Shown one piece after another: positions 1 through 5,620 of a DNA stretch of 5,620 bases. This DNA comes from Spirochaetaceae bacterium (GTDB lineage Bacteria > Spirochaetota > Spirochaetia > Treponematales > Breznakiellaceae). The first letter of the stretch is position 1; each line of letters starts with the position of its first letter. The notes under the pieces were generated by a model. The model saw nothing but the letters and a program-made list of their open reading frames with translations. It ran no database searches and was not told the origin of the DNA. The stretch lies in the NCBI GenBank assembly GCA_031258335.1, contig JAIRMY010000244.1:1-5620 (forward strand), given 5' to 3'. Position numbers and translations under genes: made by a program.

Positions 1-993
1 GCCGTTACCCACGCCGCCTCTATTGCCTCCTGCGACCTTGCCGACCAGGGCTGGACCATAGAGCCTGTAGAAATCTGCTATGAGTACGATACTCCGTTTG
101 GAAGGACGCTCTCAACGCCGTTCTACTTTCAGCAGCCTGTATTTTGCAGTCTTGAGCGCGTCAGAAAATTTTTAGGCGAGCCGCTGGACGGCAAGACCTG
201 CGTTACGGCGCTTCTCCGTATGGGCTGCAAGGCGGAAAAACGCAAAGATGTCGAGGCCGGCGGGACGGATATAGTGGAGGGCATCCGCACGTGGCCGCCT
301 GAGTACCGCAACGATTACCTGCACGCCGCCGATGTCATGGAAGACGTGATGTTGGGATGCGGACTCGAGACCTTTACACCGGAACGGCCCCGTGATTTTA
401 CCGTCGGGAGACTCTCTCCGGTAACTATTTTTAGCAGAAAGGTAAAGGAAATCCTCGTCGGAGCGGGCTTTCAGGAGATGATATACAACTACCTTGGTTC
501 CAAAAAAGATTTGGTAACGCGGATGCGCGGTACAGGCGAAAAAATCATCCGCATAGCCAACCCCATGACGGAAAACTACGAGTATGTACGCGATTCTCCC
601 CTGTCAAACCTTGCGGCAAGCGAGGCAGTCTCCGCCAACGCCGCTTATCCGCATAAAATTTTCGAGGTGGGCAAGGTGGCTTACAAAGACCCGTCCCGAA
701 ACTACGGAACGGCGACTCGCCAGTACGCCGGTATCCTACACGCCGGGACGGACGCGAACTTTAACACGATGGCGGCGTTGGTGCAGAATCTGTTTTACTA
801 TATTTCCCGCGAATACACTGTATCGGAAGCGGATGATCCGCGGTTTATACACGGACGCGCCGCGTACATAGTGAGGAAAGGCGCGGTTGCGGGAGTCTTC
901 GGCGAGTTCCACCCCGAACTCCTTGAAAACTGGGACATAAAAGTACCGTGTACAGCCGCCGAGATAGACCTGGACCTACTGATTCACGGTTGA
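1..993 (+). CDS. pheT: Phenylalanine--tRNA ligase beta subunit, archaeal/spirochaete type, C-terminal part
   Basis: The beta subunit of the cytoplasmic tetrameric PheRS, which charges tRNA-Phe. The reading frame is open from base 1, so the start lies outside the window; 330 residues are visible, about 60% of a usual short-type beta subunit of roughly 550-590 residues. Fragment residues about 40-125 are a B5 domain, with the characteristic YRNDYLHAADVMEDV segment near 102-116. The rest is the catalytic-core-like domain, with GFQEMIYNYL, RIANPMTENYEYVRDS, YPHKIFEVGKV, DDPRFIHGRAA and GVFGEFHPE. The order and the lack of a C-terminal anticodon-binding B8 domain indicate the archaeal/eukaryotic type, which is known in spirochaetes. 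The frame shows no lesion and ends in TGA. The last 10 bases overlap the 3' end of the convergent DUF167 gene. A later ATG at 220 is internal. The family call is firm; the subtype is judged by motif memory. Confidence 0.93.
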   Translation, partial: AVTHAASIASCDLADQGWTIEPVEICYEYDTPFGRTLSTPFYFQQPVFCSLERVRKFLGEPLDGKTCVTALLRMGCKAEKRKDVEAGGTDIVEGIRTWPPEYRNDYLHAADVMEDVMLGCGLETFTPERPRDFTVGRLSPVTIFSRKVKEILVGAGFQEMIYNYLGSKKDLVTRMRGTGEKIIRIANPMTENYEYVRDSPLSNLAASEAVSANAAYPHKIFEVGKVAYKDPSRNYGTATRQYAGILHAGTDANFNTMAALVQNLFYYISREYTVSEADDPRFIHGRAAYIVRKGAVAGVFGEFHPELLENWDIKVPCTAAEIDLDLLIHG

Positions 994-1274
994 CAGGCGG
1001 CGGCTTTTTCGCCGCAGTTCGGCGGCAGGCAAATGGTTTTTAGGCGGGACTTTTCGCCGCTCTTTATCACGATTTCTTTTTTGGGGCAGTCAAAAAGTTT
1101 TGAGAGAAACGCCACGAGGCGCGCGTTGGCTTTGCCGTCTTCGGGCGCGGCGGCGACTCTGATACGGAGCCGCCCTTCGTGAACACCGGCGAGTTCCGTT
1201 TTCGATGAACCGGGGATTATCTTCACACGCAGGTAGAGTTTGCCGTCCTTTGTTTCAAAAAAATCACTGTCCAT
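984..1274 (-). CDS. DUF167 / YggU family protein
   Basis: A small protein of 96 residues, the normal size for DUF167 (YggU). The family core is clear: LRVKIIPGSSKTELAGVHEG near the N-terminus, then LRIRVAAAPEDGKANARLVA, then a KKEIVIKSGEKSRLKT segment, which is the conserved basic SGxxSRxKxxxL block. Structures of the family are known but the biochemical function is not. The start is ambiguous: GTG (1277-1275) and ATG (1274-1272) are adjacent. I prefer ATG because a weak GGA lies five bases before it. A 10-bp tandem repeat runs through the start region. The gene follows the 181-residue protein by about 15 bases and is probably the last gene of the htpG transcript. Its stop overlaps the end of pheT. 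It looks intact. Confidence 0.85.
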   Translation of the reverse strand: MDSDFFETKDGKLYLRVKIIPGSSKTELAGVHEGRLRIRVAAAPEDGKANARLVAFLSKLFDCPKKEIVIKSGEKSRLKTICLPPNCGEKAAACQP

Positions 1275-1287
1275 CACCGTCCATCAC
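1263..1287 (-). repeat. 10-bp tandem repeat, 2.5 copies, over the DUF167 start
   Basis: On the minus strand the units GTGATGGACG, GTGATGGACA and a partial GTGAT follow each other directly. The second unit contains the adjacent GTG and ATG start candidates of the DUF167 gene. The first unit carries another ATG (1284-1282) in a different frame, which reaches a stop after six codons. The unit length is not a multiple of three, so gain or loss of a copy would move start candidates between frames and alter spacing to the upstream stop codon. Confidence 0.8.
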
Positions 1288-1289
1288 AG

Positions 1290-1835
1290 TCAAATGTCGG
1301 CGCCCGCCCCCTTTTTAACCGCCGGCAGCCAATGCGGAGTCCCTATAGTCCATGAATACGATTGGTCATACCCAAGCGCCTCCAGGCGCATATTGGCAAC
1401 GGCGGCCGCGCCGAAACGGACAGTTTCTTTCAACGGAGGCAGGCTTTCCGGCGTTTGGAAAAAACCGGCGGCTAGTATCAACTGTGAAAAAAACTCCGCG
1501 CCAGCGAGCCATAGCGCGGGCGGCGGCTCTATGGAAAGGCGGGGGCCCGCGATGCTTTTTCCATCCGGCAGGCGTACCGAGTCAATTTTCCCCGTGCTGA
1601 TCTTTCCGCCGCCGCCGTTTTTACAGCCTTGCAGCCTAAAAAACGCAGCAAGGCTCTTTAACTCGGCTTTTGCCGCCGGAGCGCCGACCAGGGCCACCGG
1701 CGCGACAGCGGGAAACGAACAGAACTCCGTCCCGCCTCTGAAAAACGATTCGCGCAAGTATTTCCCAAACTCGGCGCGCGCGTTTGCGTGCGGGACGAGG
1801 ACTAAGAAGCGGTAAACCGCGCCGGCGGGAGACAC
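1290..1835 (-). CDS. Conserved-looking hypothetical protein, 181 residues, between htpG and DUF167
   Basis: I do not recognise this protein. It starts at GTG, 10 bases after the htpG stop, and ends in TGA about 15 bases before the DUF167 start, so it is embedded in a tight minus-strand cluster. No alternative ATG lies near the N-terminus, and the ribosome binding site is weak, suggesting coupling to htpG translation. The N-terminal strand-like YRFLVLVPH followed by a helix-like ARAEFGKYLRESF, then FCSFPAVAPVALVG, faintly recalls the opening of 2H phosphoesterase/LigT-type folds, but the diagnostic HxT/S motifs are absent, so I make no functional call. The centre contains a glycine-rich GCKNGGGGK stretch; the C-terminal part has SLPPLKETVRFGAAAVANMRLEALGYD. 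No signal peptide or clear membrane segment is seen. The frame is open throughout and sits between two real genes, which supports it as coding. A long plus-strand open frame over the same DNA lacks this context. Confidence 0.7.
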   Translation of the reverse strand: MSPAGAVYRFLVLVPHANARAEFGKYLRESFFRGGTEFCSFPAVAPVALVGAPAAKAELKSLAAFFRLQGCKNGGGGKISTGKIDSVRLPDGKSIAGPRLSIEPPPALWLAGAEFFSQLILAAGFFQTPESLPPLKETVRFGAAAVANMRLEALGYDQSYSWTIGTPHWLPAVKKGAGADI

Positions 1836-1845
1836 CGTTTTGCCG

Positions 1846-3732
1846 TCATTTACGCGAAAGCAGCCTGTTCAGCCGCTTGACAAAATCGGCGGGGTCTTTC
1901 AGCTTAACTCCCTCGACAAGCAGCGCCTGGTCGAGGAGTACGCCCGCCGTATCCGCTATCACGAGCGCGTCATCGGTATCCTTGAGGGACGCGACCAGCG
2001 CGTGGGAAGGGTTTACTTCCAGTATAGGAGCGGCATCGGGAACATTGCCCTGACCCATAGCCTTTAGTATCTGCGCCATCTGTAGTGACGGGTCGTTTTC
2101 ATCCGCCACGATGCATGACGGGGAATCTTGCAGGCGGCGGGAAAGCTTCACATCCTTGACACGCTCGCCTAGAGCGTTCTTCAGCTTTTCGATTACCGGT
2201 TTGGCGTCGTTTTCGGTTTTGCCGTCCGGCGCCTCGCCAAGTTCCTCGTCGGCGCCGCTCCGGTTCACCGCCTTCAACTCCCATTCTTTGGAAAGATCCC
2301 CCGATTTCAGCGTGTAGCGTCCCAACTGCGGAACTACGATCTCGTCTATCTCCTCATCCATTACGAGGACTTCTATGCCTCTCGCGCGGTACGCTTCGAG
2401 CAGGGGGGAAGCCTTTAACGTTTTTTCATCGCCGCCTGAAATATAGTAAATGTATTTTTGGTCCGCCTTCATGCGGGCGGCGTATTCGGCAAGGCTGGCC
2501 CAGCCTTCGACCGCGCTGCTCTTGAAGCGTACCAGTTCAATTATAGCGTCCCGGTTTGCCCAGTCTGAATACAGCCCTTCTTTTAACGGGCGGTTGAACT
2601 CGGAAATAAAAGTATTCCATTTTTCGGCGTCGGTTTCGGAAATTGTTTTTAGTTCGGAGAGTATTTTTTTTACCGAAGCGTTTTTTATATTAATGAGAAT
2701 TTTATTTTGTTGAAGAATTTCGCGGCTCACATTGAGCGGCAAATCCTCGCTGTCTATTATGCCGCGTAAGAACCGCAGCCACACAGGCATCAACTCCTTG
2801 TCGTCATCAGTGATGAAGACACGCTTTACATAGAGTTTTACGCCGGGCTTATAGTCCGCGTGAAACATATCAAACGGCGCTTTTTGGGGAATGTAAAACA
2901 GCGTCGTATACTCTAGGGAGCCTTCCGCCTTTGTATGTATATGAAACAGCGGCGACTCGCTGTCCCGCGAAATCTGCTTGTAGAATTCGTTATAGTCTTC
3001 CGGCGTTAATTCAGATTTTGGCCTGCGCCAAAGGGCGGAACCGGAATTTATCTTTTCGGTTTTTGTCTTGCTCCCTTTTTCTTTTCCCTTGTCATCCCAC
3101 TCTTTTTCATCGTAGGTAAGGTATATGGGGAACGCCACATGATTCGAATACCGTTTTACTATGTCCTCTATAGACCAGCGGTTTGCGTACTCTAGTCCCT
3201 CCTCTGTCAAATGGAGCAAAACAGTCGTGCCGTGCGTATCACGCGAGGCGCTTTCTATATCGTAGGTCTCTTTCCCGTCGCTGGACCACTTCCACGCCTC
3301 ACCACTGTTTGCCTTGCGGCTGGTAACCTCGATTTTACCGGCAGCCATGAACGCCGAGTAAAAACCGACGCCGAACTGTCCTATCAGGTTGCTGTCTTTT
3401 TTTACATCCTCCCCCAGCTTTTCGAGAAAGGACTTTGTGCCTGAACGCGCTATGGTTCCGAGCGAATCGGCAAGTTCCTCCGCGTCCATGCCTATGCCGT
3501 TATCCGAAACTGTCAAAGTTTTTGCGTCTTTATTGAACGAAATATCGATGCGCGGGTCAAAGCTTAAGCTTTTGTACGCTTCATCGGCGACGCAAAGGTA
3601 CTTCAGCTTGTCAAGCGCATCCGATGCGTTGGATACAAGCTCCCTCAAAAAAACTTCCCGATTCGAATAGAGCGAATGAATGATAAGGTGCAGTAGCTTG
3701 CTCACCTCTGTTTGAAACTGACGTTGTGCCAT
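1846..3732 (-). CDS. htpG: Molecular chaperone HtpG (Hsp90 family)
   Basis: A cytoplasmic ATP-dependent Hsp90 homodimer that remodels client proteins under stress. The 628 residues match the usual bacterial length (about 620-640). The N-terminal GHKL ATPase domain (1 to about 210) has the catalytic Glu31 and nucleotide-contacting Asn35 in FLRELVSNASDALDKL, DNGIGM at 77-82, LGTIARSGTKSF around 91-102 (lid) and GQFGVGFYSAF at 118-128. A short lysine/glutamate-rich linker lies at about 208-228. The middle domain includes LPLNVSREILQQ (331-342) with the likely ATP-sensing Arg337. The C-terminal dimerisation domain runs from about 510 and includes SPSCIVADE, MAQILKAMGQ and NPSHALV. It lacks the eukaryotic MEEVD tail, as expected. 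The ATG start is supported by GGGAG five bases upstream and a consensus promoter further up. It is the first gene of a likely three-gene transcript. No lesions are visible. Confidence 0.98.
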   Translation of the reverse strand: MAQRQFQTEVSKLLHLIIHSLYSNREVFLRELVSNASDALDKLKYLCVADEAYKSLSFDPRIDISFNKDAKTLTVSDNGIGMDAEELADSLGTIARSGTKSFLEKLGEDVKKDSNLIGQFGVGFYSAFMAAGKIEVTSRKANSGEAWKWSSDGKETYDIESASRDTHGTTVLLHLTEEGLEYANRWSIEDIVKRYSNHVAFPIYLTYDEKEWDDKGKEKGSKTKTEKINSGSALWRRPKSELTPEDYNEFYKQISRDSESPLFHIHTKAEGSLEYTTLFYIPQKAPFDMFHADYKPGVKLYVKRVFITDDDKELMPVWLRFLRGIIDSEDLPLNVSREILQQNKILINIKNASVKKILSELKTISETDAEKWNTFISEFNRPLKEGLYSDWANRDAIIELVRFKSSAVEGWASLAEYAARMKADQKYIYYISGGDEKTLKASPLLEAYRARGIEVLVMDEEIDEIVVPQLGRYTLKSGDLSKEWELKAVNRSGADEELGEAPDGKTENDAKPVIEKLKNALGERVKDVKLSRRLQDSPSCIVADENDPSLQMAQILKAMGQGNVPDAAPILEVNPSHALVASLKDTDDALVIADTAGVLLDQALLVEGVKLKDPADFVKRLNRLLSRK

Positions 3733-3737
3733 AATGT

Positions 3738-3742
3738 CTCCC
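3738..3742 (-). promoter_or_regulatory. Ribosome binding site of htpG
   Basis: GGGAG on the minus strand, five bases before the htpG ATG. It fixes the start choice and is preceded by an unstructured A-rich leader, which favours ribosome access. Confidence 0.8.
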
Positions 3743-3766
3743 GTTTTTTGTATTATTTTTTTTCTG

Positions 3767-3784
3767 CACGGTTTGTAAACCGTG
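3767..3784. promoter_or_regulatory. Perfect 18-bp palindrome in the htpG leader (candidate operator)
   Basis: The plus strand reads CACGGTTTGTAAACCGTG, which is its own reverse complement. It spans about +7 to +24 relative to the predicted htpG transcription start, a typical place for a repressor operator. It is not CIRCE (TTAGCACTC-N9-GAGTGCTAA), the HrcA site. As RNA it could form a short hairpin, but no U-run follows in either direction, so it is unlikely to be a terminator. The palindrome is seen directly; regulatory use is inference. Confidence 0.55.
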
Positions 3785-3796
3785 ATTTCTGGTTAA

Positions 3797-3825
3797 AATA
3801 TAACTTTTTATCGAGATGTGGTCAA
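3797..3825 (-). promoter_or_regulatory. Sigma-70-type promoter of htpG
   Basis: On the minus strand, TTGACC (3825-3820) is a five-of-six match to the -35 consensus. It is followed by a 17-bp spacer and TATATT (3802-3797), also a five-of-six match. Transcription is predicted to start near 3790, giving a leader of about 57 bases before the htpG ATG. The surrounding DNA is much richer in A and T than the flanking genes. The likely transcript covers htpG, the 181-residue protein and DUF167. Confidence 0.75.
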
Positions 3826-3911
3826 TCTTGATTACTTCAAATTTATATTCGGGTTTTTACAAAAATGTCCGGTTTACAGTGAAGTCCGCAAATATTACGG
3901 CGGCGGGATAA

Positions 3912-4422
3912 TTATGGGGTGCGAATGCTGTTATCCGCGTACCTGCCGGACTTGGCGCGGTGGCAGGCGCATAAATGGCCGGTCCCTATGAACTCCGGCG
4001 TAGGCGCCCAGTATCATTTTCCGCCTATCGCCGGTGCCGCCTATGCGCTGAATAATCAGGGATTCTTCGAGAATTTCGCCCGCCCGTTCCCTTGGATCAA
4101 GAGATGAAAAAGGATCCTGGAAAATGAACTGAATATCCCGCCGGAACCGCTTCCATGCTTTTTTTGAAGACTTGAGCATATCTTCTCCCCTGTAGAGCAC
4201 ACGTCCGCCGTCCGCTCCTGTAAGCCCGGCAATCACCCTGCCTGTAGTGGTCTTACCCGAACCGGATTCTCCAACAATGCCGTAGGTCTCCCCTTCCCTC
4301 AGTCTAAAAGAAACATCTTTCATCGCGCTGATGAAATTTACAGGCGGAAGAAAATGTCCCAGACGCCCGTAAACAGGATACCGTTTTTTAACACCGTCAA
4401 GTTCAAGGATGATTCCGGCCAT
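3912..4422 (-). pseudogene. oppF: Oligopeptide ABC transporter ATPase OppF, degraded (core deletion and frame change)
   Basis: A remnant of the second ATPase of a peptide importer. The true start is the ATG at 4422-4420, which shares one base with the TAA of oppD (TAATG); the open frame extending further upstream to 4509 actually reads through the oppD tail out of frame. The head is normal: YPVYGRLGHFLPPVNF, Walker A GESGSGKTTTG (51-61) and Q-loop FQDPFSSLDPR (101-111), ending around RRKMIL (133-138). The signature, Walker B and H-loop are all missing. Between about 4015 and 4002 the sequence jumps to another frame that encodes a typical family C-terminus, TPEFIGTGHLCACHRAK, running to TAA at 3914-3912. 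About 500 bases remain of an expected 960-1000, so roughly 450 bases were lost. Without a signature and Walker B it cannot act as an ATPase. Confidence 0.85.
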
Positions 4423-5355
4423 TAGGACTCCGTATCCAGGTCGCCGCCGCCAGCATCTTCGTCCGGCGGCGGTTTGCTCTCTACATAGCGCCAGCATTTG
4501 AAGCGGCATCCCTGTTCCAGAGATTTGGTAGGCGGTTCCTCACCAAAACAGCGGCTTTGGACAAGACCGCAGCGGACGGCGCTTCTTCCACAAATTGGCC
4601 CAGGTACATCACTTTTACCGTACTACAGATTTCCGCGACTACTCCAAGGTCATGGGAGATAAACAGGACGGCCATATTGTTTTTCTTGTTCAGGCTTTCT
4701 ATAAGTTCAAGTATCTGCGCCTGTATTGTAGTATCCAGGGCGGTTGTCGGCTCGTCGGCGATGAGTAACGCGGGTTCACAGGCAAGGGCCATCGCTATCA
4801 TTACTCTCTGCTACATACCACCGGAAAGCTCGTGGGGATAGGAGTAAAAGCGTTTTTCAGGCGAGGGTATGCCCACCTCTCCAAGCAATTCAATGGTTCT
4901 GCTCTTTGCCTGAGCGGCGGATAGTTTCCTGTGCTTACGCAGCCCTTCCTGAATCTGAGTTCCCGTCCTGTACACAGGGTTAAGGCTTGTCTGCGGGTCC
5001 TGGAATATCATGGATATACGGTCCTCGCGGATACTGCTCATTTCGTTCAGGTGCAGCGAAATGAGATTCTTGTTTGCAAAATTGATTTCACCTTCCTATT
5101 CCATCGGGTAGAATGTTCCAAAAGCCGCAGGATAGACAGGGCAAGAACGCTTTTGCCGCAGCCCGATTCGCCTACAATCCCTGTTATCTCCCCGGGCCGA
5201 GTGGAAAGGCTAACGCCGTCAACCGCGGTTAGCCTGCCCCTGACTGTCAGGATACTTGCTTTTAGGTTGTTTACTTCCAGAAGCGGCGGGGCGCTTAGGT
5301 GAGACACGGTATTAGGCATTTCCACCGGCGGCTTTAGTCCGGAACGGACCTTCAT
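4422..5355 (-). pseudogene. oppD: Oligopeptide ABC transporter ATPase OppD, degraded (frameshift, nonsense, deletion)
   Basis: The first ATPase of the peptide importer, present in pieces. The start ATG (5355-5353) overlaps the oppC stop as ATGA. Piece one has Walker A GESGCGKS (62-69) and runs to LSILRLLEHSTRW. Around 5102-5091 one base is missing; the frame that follows reads EGEINFANKNLISLHLNEM, as expected, then ISMIFQDPQTSLNP (Q-loop) and YPHELSGGM (signature). Directly after the signature is TAG (4813-4811), where the family has Arg in LSGGMRQRV. In the same frame follow QRVMIAMALACEP, Walker B LLIADEPTTALD and H-loop FISHDLGVV, up to VEEAPSAAVLSK. Near 4562-4545 an out-of-frame deletion joins this to RCFGEEPPTKSLEQGCRF and CWRYVES, the family tail, ending at TAA (4424-4422). 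About 50-60 residues of the C-terminal region are missing. Three independent lesions make a functional product very unlikely. Confidence 0.9.
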
Positions 5356-5620
5356 TTTGCTGCGTCTCTGGTACGGGGATCAAGAAAATCTCTAAGCCCG
5401 TCACCTAACATGGCGAGGCTTAAAACCGAAACAATTATCATAAAGCCGGGAAAGACCACCATCCACCAGGACTTGTGAATGAAAGCGGCATTTTTTACGA
5501 CAAGCGCGGCGGAGCGCACTACACGGGCAACGCCGGGAACGTAGACTATGGATAGGGCGATGATTACATTCCGGGCTGAAGCGCCCAAAATTGCCGTAAA
5601 GGCGATGGCAAGGAGTATGC
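5352..5620 (-). pseudogene. oppC: Oligopeptide/dipeptide ABC permease OppC/DppC, partial, internal deletion
   Basis: The C-terminal end of an inner-membrane permease subunit; its 5' part is beyond the right edge. The frame is open from the edge (ILLAIAFTAILGASARNV) through IALSIVYVPGVARVVRSAALVVKN, a normal membrane segment and the beginning of the cytoplasmic loop. It then jumps straight to AAFIHKSWWMVVFPGF and LSLAMLGDGLRDFLDPR, the usual end of the protein. The intervening 65-75 residues are absent: the EAA loop that docks onto the ATPases, a transmembrane segment and the GLGxxPPxPxWG block. The junction is near 5495-5485 and stays in frame, so it reads as one protein, but it should be unable to couple to an ATPase. 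The TGA stop overlaps the oppD ATG. The TTG at 5588 is internal, not a start. Assignment to OppC rather than DppC rests only on the neighbours. Confidence 0.78.

Noticed and set aside
997..1015. GC-rich hairpin (GCGGCG / CGCCGC with a seven-base T-rich loop) just after the pheT stop, as a terminator
   Set aside because: The T-run is in the loop, not after the stem, on the plus strand, and no U-run follows the stem in either direction. It also lies inside the DUF167 coding end, where GC-rich codons explain it.
1240..1815. 191-codon plus-strand open frame opposite the hypothetical gene
   Set aside because: It is antisense to two minus-strand genes with clear operon spacing, has an unstructured proline/serine/arginine-rich translation, and has no neighbours on its strand.
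3767..3784. Palindrome as an intrinsic terminator or RNA thermometer of htpG
   Set aside because: No U-run follows it on either strand, and it does not pair with the GGGAG ribosome binding site, so neither classical mechanism is supported.
3843..3911. Terminator for the opp operon upstream of the htpG promoter
   Set aside because: Only weak, short stems are visible with no adjacent T-run on the minus strand; nothing supports a call.
4423..4509. N-terminal extension of OppF to 4509
   Set aside because: The extra residues are the oppD C-terminal tail read in the wrong frame; the family start MAGIILELDGVKKRYP begins at 4422 with a TAATG junction.
4811..4813. TAG as a recoded sense codon
   Set aside because: The same gene has a frameshift and an out-of-frame deletion, and the neighbours are also broken, so nonsense mutation is the simpler reading. 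No other in-frame TAG is seen in an intact gene here.

Overview
The window looks like a Treponema-like spirochaete chromosome of moderate GC content. The main clue is a phenylalanyl-tRNA synthetase beta subunit of the short archaeal/eukaryotic type, which among bacteria is characteristic of spirochaetes. The htpG and opp proteins read as ordinary bacterial versions. The taxonomic assignment is inference from remembered family features, not from a search.

Layout. Positions 1-993 (+) hold the C-terminal 330 residues of pheT. Convergent to it, and overlapping its last 10 bases, is an apparently intact minus-strand cluster. Read in its own direction, this runs htpG (3732 to 1846), an unrecognised 181-residue protein (1835 to 1290) and a DUF167/YggU-family protein (1274 to 984). 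The cluster is tightly spaced and is probably one transcript. Upstream of htpG, a 179-base AT-rich gap (3733-3911) carries a strong sigma-70-type promoter (TTGACC, 17 bp, TATATT), a good ribosome binding site, and a perfect 18-bp palindrome just after the predicted transcription start.

From 3912 to the right edge, also on the minus strand, lies a decayed oligopeptide/dipeptide ABC transporter operon in the order oppC, oppD, oppF. All three genes carry lesions. oppC has an in-frame internal deletion that removes the ATPase-coupling (EAA) loop. oppD has a one-base frameshift, an in-frame TAG directly after the ABC signature and an out-of-frame deletion near the C-terminus. oppF has lost the whole second half of its ATPase core, leaving a head joined to a short C-terminal tail in another frame. 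The original gene junctions (ATGA and TAATG overlaps) are still intact, so the operon can be reconstructed.

Taken together, the window shows intact housekeeping and chaperone genes beside a peptide importer being lost through several independent mutations. That pattern would fit a host-restricted or genome-reducing lineage. No new multi-gene system is evident. The most useful leads are the decayed opp operon, the palindrome at the htpG start site, and the unrecognised 181-residue protein.
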